Origin: Acidisphaera sp035272265
Lineage (GTDB): Bacteria > Pseudomonadota > Alphaproteobacteria > Acetobacterales > Acetobacteraceae
Length of the DNA stretch: 9,271 nucleotides
NCBI GenBank assembly: GCA_035272265.1
Contig: DATEQV010000240.1
Span: 1 to 9,271, forward strand
Reading direction: 5' to 3'
The first letter of the stretch is position 1. Each line of letters begins with the position of its first letter. A program made the translations under genes and the position numbers. This document shows positions 5,684 through 9,271 of this stretch, piece by piece. Below the pieces are notes generated by a model. It was not told the origin of the DNA and ran no database searches. It saw only the letters and a list, made by a program, of their open reading frames with translations.

Positions 5684-6001
5684 ATGAGCACGACGAGCAC
5701 GACCGATCTGGCCGACTACGTGATCGCCACCGTGCGGGCGCATGAGGCGGAGCTGCGCCGGGCCGGGGTTCGTCACCTGTCGCTGTTCGGCTCGGTTGCC
5801 CGAGGCGAGGCGGCGGACGAGAGCGACGTGGATCTTCTCGTCGAGCTGGATCCGGACGCGCACATTGGGCTGTTCGCGCTCGGAGCGTTGGAACAGCGCC
5901 TGGCCGAACTGGTCGGCCGGCCGGTGGACCTGCTGCCCGAACCGGTCGAGAAGCCGCGCCTGCAGGCCAGGATTGACCGGGATCGCCGGCGTGCGTTCTG
6001 A
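5684..6001 (+). CDS. MNT-type minimal nucleotidyltransferase domain protein
   Basis: 105 residues from the ATG at 5684. It is a minimal nucleotidyltransferase of the pol-beta superfamily, with HLSLFGSVARGEAADESDVDLLVEL (residues 31-55, quoted here as motif positions) holding GS at 36-37 and the metal-binding DxD at Asp48/Asp50. A third acidic residue is at Asp82 in PVDLLP, so the site looks complete. MNT proteins act as antitoxins that AMPylate or otherwise modify a partner HEPN toxin; others work with unknown partners. No HEPN gene lies beside it. The next ORF, one base downstream, is instead a cut-off HigA/XRE-like protein. The same frame is open back to the ATG at 5510, so a longer product carrying the monooxygenase stub is possible, but homology begins only after 5684. 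The SD is weak. Confidence 0.85.
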   Translation: MSTTSTTDLADYVIATVRAHEAELRRAGVRHLSLFGSVARGEAADESDVDLLVELDPDAHIGLFALGALEQRLAELVGRPVDLLPEPVEKPRLQARIDRDRRRAF

Positions 6002-6002
6002 G

Positions 6003-6167
6003 ATGGCCACGACGCTGAAGGATGCCCTCGGCCGGTTGCCCGCCGAACGGCGGCGGCGTGTCGAGCTGCGTGCGCAGGAGCTGATCGCCGAAGAGATGTC
6101 GCTGCGCGAGCTCCGCAAGGCGATGAACAAGGCGCAGTCGCAGCTTGCGCGCAAGAGCCGATCGTGA
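6003..6167 (+). CDS. Truncated XRE/HigA-like antitoxin (HTH cut off)
   Basis: 54 residues starting one base after the MNT stop. The sequence LPAERRRRVELRAQELIAEE (12-31), followed by MSLRELRKAMNKAQSQLARK (32-51), matches by eye the N-terminal half of HigA-like XRE antitoxins. These carry a P-E-R-R...R..EL..EEM helix ahead of an LRKA...TQ..LA helix-turn-helix. Relatives run to about 95-105 residues and continue past LAR(K) with the recognition helix and a dimerisation strand. Here three codons (SRS) and a TGA follow, so the DNA-binding helix is missing. It is therefore probably a non-functional remnant, though a short partner protein for the MNT cannot be excluded. Its stop overlaps the GTG of the next gene (GTGA, 6164-6167). 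Confidence 0.65.
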   Translation: MATTLKDALGRLPAERRRRVELRAQELIAEEMSLRELRKAMNKAQSQLARKSRS

Positions 6168-6760
6168 CGTGCGCCAAGCCGCTCTCGATCCCCGTCCTGC
6201 TCGCCACCCTGTGCAGCGGAGCGCAGGCGCAAGACTTCGTCCGCGCCCCTGCGGAGGCGGATGAAGCCTTCGCCACCCGCGTGCTTCACCTGTCCGGCGA
6301 CGCCGATCCGCACGTCACCTCGGCGACCTGGAACGGCGCCCCGACGCTGTTCGTGGATTACCGGACGACGGCGGAATATCCGGAACGGCCGCTCGTCGCG
6401 CTGCAACCGCAGGCGTCCCACGCCTACCGCGCAATCCAGGTCACGGTCGGCGAACAGGAAGGCGGAACGCCCGGCATCATCGCGATCGGCCTCGCCGATG
6501 CGCGCCACCATCCGGCCGAAACTCTGATCGTCATCCTCGCGTGGCCACAGGAGCACCTGGACGTCAACGGCACGCTCTACGAGGTCCGCATCTTCGATCC
6601 CCCGAAACCGGGCCAGACAGACCTCGCCCCATCGAAGATCAGCCAGCATTTCGGCGCGGGATGCGAGTGCAGCCGCAGCGACGGCACCAACAGTCGCTAC
6701 CGCTACACGACCATCGCCGCCGTGCAGGCCGAGCTGAAGCGCCTGGGCTACGCGCCCTGA
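6164..6760 (+). CDS. Hypothetical secreted protein, unrecognised
   Basis: 198 residues from a GTG start, the only usable start in this frame. Residues 1-22 (MTCAKPLSIPVLLATLCSGAQA) look like a Sec signal peptide with an A-Q-A cleavage site, so the protein should be periplasmic or secreted. The mature part has several predicted beta segments (HVTSATWNGAPTLFVDYRT, AYRAIQVTVGE, GIIAIGLA, TLIVILAWPQ, TLYEVRIFDPP) and a C-terminal FGAGCECSRSDGTNS motif whose two cysteines flank one residue (Cys167, Cys169). It ends with the helix AAVQAELKRLGY. I do not recognise a family. The start overlaps the truncated antitoxin stop by 4 bp (GTGA) with a poor SD, and the 3' end overlaps the convergent substrate-binding-protein gene by 13 bp. 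Confidence 0.7.
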   Translation: MTCAKPLSIPVLLATLCSGAQAQDFVRAPAEADEAFATRVLHLSGDADPHVTSATWNGAPTLFVDYRTTAEYPERPLVALQPQASHAYRAIQVTVGEQEGGTPGIIAIGLADARHHPAETLIVILAWPQEHLDVNGTLYEVRIFDPPKPGQTDLAPSKISQHFGAGCECSRSDGTNSRYRYTTIAAVQAELKRLGYAP

Positions 6761-7491
6761 CCGGCGGCGGGGGCCACGGTCGCCTCCGCCTGTCCGCTGC
6801 GCGCCAACGCATCACCCACGAAACCCGACGCTTTCATCTCCTCCACGAACCGACGCAGGAACGCGAGCCCGGCGGCCCGTCCTTTCGGCAGCGTCATCGC
6901 CTGCTGGATGCTGAGAAACGACCCCGCCATCACACGCAAGCCGGGCCGTCGCGCCGCAGCCGCCGCCAGGGTCTGACGCACCCCGGCTGCCGCCTCGGTC
7001 TGCGCCGTCAGCAACAGCTCGATCGCGGCCGCCGACGACGGCGCATGCACCAGCGTCGCGCAACGCAGACTGCGCGACAGATGCAGGTCGTATGCTGTCC
7101 CCTTCCCGGCCGCGATGCGCACTCCTTCCCGGTCCACGTCCGCGACGTCCTGCAGCGGCGAGGCGGCGGGAACCAGATACGTCCCCTCGATGATCACGTA
7201 CGGCGCGGTGAAATCGAGCTCTTCGGCGCGCACCGGATCGACGGCGAGGAAACCGACGTCGCAGGTGCCGGACGTCAATGCCGCGACGGCCTTGGCCGCC
7301 GTATCGAACGGGACCAGCGCGATGTCCACGTCCAGCCGTCGTGCCAGCTCCCGCGCAAGGTCCACCGACACGCCACCCAGCGCACCGGCGGCGTCCTGCT
7401 GCGCGAGCACGACGTTTCCCAGGTTGATCGTCGTCCGGAGCTTCCCGGTCGGAGCCAGATCGCGGACGACGTCCGCGGTGACGACAGGCAT
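6748..7491 (-). CDS. Family-3 solute-binding-like protein (PBP2 fold) without signal peptide
   Basis: 247 residues from the ATG at 7491. That start is chosen because GGGAG lies 8 bases upstream and the sequence from it (VVRDLAPTGKLRTTINLGN) matches the family's usual opening. An in-frame start at 7563 would add 24 residues without a proper cleavage site. The protein shows the SBP_bac_3 pattern: GVSVDLARELARRLDVDIAL, VPFDTAAKAVAALTSGTCDVGFLAVDPVRAEELDFTAPY split over residues 60-98, and VRIAAGKGTAYDLHLSRSL with hinge-type residues. Classic members bind polar amino acids in the periplasm and feed an ABC importer. Here no signal peptide, permease or ATPase is seen, so it may be a cytosolic ligand-binding protein or an enzyme-like member (a cyclohexadienyl-dehydratase-like role is one alternative). 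The ligand is unknown. Confidence 0.85.
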   Translation of the reverse strand: MPVVTADVVRDLAPTGKLRTTINLGNVVLAQQDAAGALGGVSVDLARELARRLDVDIALVPFDTAAKAVAALTSGTCDVGFLAVDPVRAEELDFTAPYVIIEGTYLVPAASPLQDVADVDREGVRIAAGKGTAYDLHLSRSLRCATLVHAPSSAAAIELLLTAQTEAAAGVRQTLAAAAARRPGLRVMAGSFLSIQQAMTLPKGRAAGLAFLRRFVEEMKASGFVGDALARSGQAEATVAPAAGQGA

Positions 7492-7659
7492 CGCGTTTTC
7501 TCCCGAAGCACGCAGGGCCAGACAGCTTGCGATCACACTCGGGCCGACCCAGTCCAGTAGCAAGGCGCCGGATTTCGGTGCGCCGCATCCGCCCCGCGCA
7601 TGCTACACGAGCGCCACACCGGTCGGATGAATGCCGCTCCGGGTCGAGGGGGATTGCCG
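7492..7659. promoter_or_regulatory. Divergent intergenic region (promoters for both flanking genes)
   Basis: 168 bp separate the divergent starts at 7491 (minus) and 7660 (plus), so both promoters should lie here. No strong sigma70 pair is evident. An extended -10-like TGCTACAC at 7601-7608 faces the DUF4139 gene, but a -35 at proper spacing is lacking. The GGGAG (minus strand) and GAGGGGGA (plus strand, 7646-7653) ribosome binding sites are clear. Confidence 0.4.
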
Positions 7660-9271
7660 ATGCGCGTCGCACTGCTCGCCGCCTGTCTGATCGCCGGCGC
7701 CCTCCCCGCGTCTGCGTCGGAGCTCGCACTCAAGCGCGTGCTGCTGTCCTCGGCGGGGGTGGGCTATTTCGAGTACGAGGCCGAGGTCGACGGGCCGGCG
7801 GCGCTCAGTCTCGACGTGCCGCTCGCCCAGGTCGACGACGTGTTGAATTCACTTGTGGTGTTCGACAGCGCGGGCGGGGTCGGCACGCTCGACCTGCCCG
7901 GCCGCGACGACAGAAGCGCGGCGTTCGGCAACGTGCCGTTCGGGCCGGAAGCGCTCAATTCGCCGCTCGCGTTCCTCAACAGCCTGCAGGGCGTCGAAAT
8001 CACCGTGCAGGGGCCGCGGCCGATGACCGGGCGCATCATGCACGCGGACAGCGTCACCGAAACGATCCCGGCCGCGGGCGGCCAGCCGCCCGCGACGGTG
8101 ATGCGCACCCGCGTAACGCTGCTCGGGCCGGACGGGCTGCGCCAGTTCGTGCTCGAGGACGCGGACGGCGTGCAGGTCGCCGATGCCGGCCTGCGCGAGC
8201 GCATCGGCCGCGCGCTGGAGGCCGCGCGAAAGCAGACCAGCCAGTCCGTGCGGCACATCACGCTGCGCAGCAGCGGCACGGCGGCGCGCACCGTGCGCGT
8301 CGCCTATGTCGCCGTGGCGCCACTGTGGAAGGCCACCTACCGCCTCGTGCTGCCGGCGCAGCCGGGCGACACGGCGCGGCTGCAAGGCTGGGCGGTGCTG
8401 GAGAACCAGTCGGGCGCCGCCTGGAACGGCGTCGCGCTGACGCTGCAATACGGCAATCCGGTCACGTTCCGTCAGGCGATCTATAGCAGCTACTATGTCG
8501 CGCGCCCCGAAGTGCCGGTCGAGGTGCTCGGCCGCATCCTGCCCAGCGTCGACACGCGCGCCCGCGTCGCGATGCTCCAGCCGGGCGCGCCGGCGGCGAC
8601 GGAGGCGCCCGCGCCGCCGCCGCCGGCTGGCGCTCCGATGCGTCGGGCGATGGGCGGTATCGCCGCGGCCGGCATGCCCGCGACCATCGCGGAACCGACC
8701 GAGACGACCGCGGCGACCGAAAGTGCCGAGGAGACCATCTTCCAGCTGCCCTCGCCGGTGACGCTCGCCGCCGGATACTCCGCGAGCGTGCCGATCATCG
8801 ACCGCAGCGTGCCCGCCGAGCGCCTCGATCTGGTGCCGGCCGACAGCACCAAGGCGCTGTCTGCGCTGCGCGTAAAGAACGACTCCGACACCAGCCTGCC
8901 GGCCGGCGTGCTGACGCTGTACGACGCGTCGGGCGCCGCCGTGTTCGCCGGCGACGCACGGCTCGGCGGCCTGCCTGCGGGCGAGACCCGGCTGCTGTCC
9001 TTCGCCCAGGACCTGCGCACCACGGTGGAGCGCGACGAAACCGGCGAGCGCACGCTGGCGACGCTCACGGCCGCCGACGGCGTGCTGCACGTCACATACC
9101 GCGACCGCGACGTGCTGCGCGTCACCGTCACCGCGCCGGCGCAAGAGTCCCGCCAGCTGCTGGTCGAATTCGCCCGACAGCCCGACACCACCTTCGCGCT
9201 CGAAGGGCCGCCGGGGAGCATCGAGGAAACCGCGACCGCCTGGCGCGTGCCCGTCTCGCTCCAGCCGGGCG
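7660..9271 (+). CDS. Exported DUF4139 domain protein (partial, runs off the window)
   Basis: 537 codons are visible with no stop before the window edge, so the C-terminus is missing. The ATG at 7660 is chosen because GAGGGGGA ends 6 bases upstream and a clean signal peptide follows (MRVALLAACLIAGALPASA, cleavage about residue 19). An in-frame ATG at 7627 would place 11 charged or polar residues before it. The mature start (LALKRVLLSSAGVGYFEYEA) and VPLAQVDDVLNSLVVFD are typical of DUF4139 proteins. The segment SVRHITLRSSGTAARTVRVA, followed by YVAVAPLWKATYRLVL, then WAVLENQSGAAWNGVALTL is the DUF4139 signature (about residues 198-263). A Pro/Ala-rich low-complexity linker spans about 308-350, followed by further beta-rich domain. 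Relatives are annotated as mucoidy-inhibitor-like with no established biochemistry. A periplasmic or cell-surface location is expected. Confidence 0.88.
   Translation, partial: MRVALLAACLIAGALPASASELALKRVLLSSAGVGYFEYEAEVDGPAALSLDVPLAQVDDVLNSLVVFDSAGGVGTLDLPGRDDRSAAFGNVPFGPEALNSPLAFLNSLQGVEITVQGPRPMTGRIMHADSVTETIPAAGGQPPATVMRTRVTLLGPDGLRQFVLEDADGVQVADAGLRERIGRALEAARKQTSQSVRHITLRSSGTAARTVRVAYVAVAPLWKATYRLVLPAQPGDTARLQGWAVLENQSGAAWNGVALTLQYGNPVTFRQAIYSSYYVARPEVPVEVLGRILPSVDTRARVAMLQPGAPAATEAPAPPPPAGAPMRRAMGGIAAAGMPATIAEPTETTAATESAEETIFQLPSPVTLAAGYSASVPIIDRSVPAERLDLVPADSTKALSALRVKNDSDTSLPAGVLTLYDASGAAVFAGDARLGGLPAGETRLLSFAQDLRTTVERDETGERTLATLTAADGVLHVTYRDRDVLRVTVTAPAQESRQLLVEFARQPDTTFALEGPPGSIEETATAWRVPVSLQPG

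Noticed and set aside
7492..7563. Signal peptide for the solute-binding protein from an upstream ATG at 7563
   Set aside because: The added segment lacks a positively charged start and an AxA-type cleavage site, and a strong SD supports 7491.
7660..7686. Lipobox-like LAAC at residues 6-9 of the DUF4139 protein
   Set aside because: The cysteine is too close to the N-terminus, with the hydrophobic region after it; cleavage at ASA near residue 19 is more consistent.
7849..9144. A 431-residue minus-strand open frame opposite the DUF4139 gene
   Set aside because: Arg/His/Gly-rich antisense shadow of a clear signal-peptide-bearing coding sequence; no family resemblance and no ribosome binding site.

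Overview
The window is a dense, GC-rich (clearly above 60%) bacterial chromosome segment with strong G/C bias at third codon positions. The families present (cd02199-like RidA, COG3146 acyltransferase, RskA-type anti-sigma factor, DUF1330, DUF4139) and the base composition suggest a high-GC proteobacterium, more likely an alphaproteobacterium. That assignment is inference; no rRNA or other phylogenetic marker is present.

Layout. Positions 1-228 hold no gene I can name, only a possible 3' tail of an upstream ORF. Three rightward genes follow: a RidA-family protein (229-696), a COG3146/PF04339 GNAT-like acyltransferase (747-1922) and an EamA/DMT-family exporter (1992-2939). A DUF1330 protein with an N-terminal export signal (3050-3433) has its own good sigma70-like promoter. 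It ends at a perfect 13-bp inverted repeat that separates it from a convergent block on the minus strand. Read in transcription order, that block is an ECF sigma factor (5254-4679), a membrane RskA-like anti-sigma factor coupled to it by an ATGA overlap (4682-3984), and a Tat-exported single-domain cupin (3919-3500).

Positions 5255-5683 are the non-routine part. Two adjacent, related palindromic elements of about 50 bp (5364-5417 and 5430-5485) each begin TAGTG and end CACTA around a core of GAAGTTCG/CGAACTTC. They are followed at once by the first ~21 codons of an FAD-dependent monooxygenase, still with a Shine-Dalgarno sequence but lacking everything past the dinucleotide-binding loop. The stub reads in frame into a MNT-type minimal nucleotidyltransferase (own start 5684). 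Next comes a 54-residue HigA/XRE-like antitoxin cut off inside its helix-turn-helix (6003-6167), whose stop overlaps the GTG start of an unrecognised secreted protein (6164-6760). This looks like a small accessory island or scar with repeated rearrangement.

The right part has a family-3 substrate-binding-like protein without a signal peptide on the minus strand (7491-6748), tail-to-tail and overlapping the secreted protein by 13 bp. Divergently there is an exported DUF4139 protein that runs off the window (7660-9271).

Functional reading: most genes are housekeeping or stress-type singletons. The only clear regulatory circuit is sigma/anti-sigma plus cupin, in which an envelope or redox signal would release the sigma factor. 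I see no convincing undescribed multi-gene system. The most unusual structure is the repeat pair, gene stub, orphan MNT and truncated antitoxin cluster at 5364-6167.
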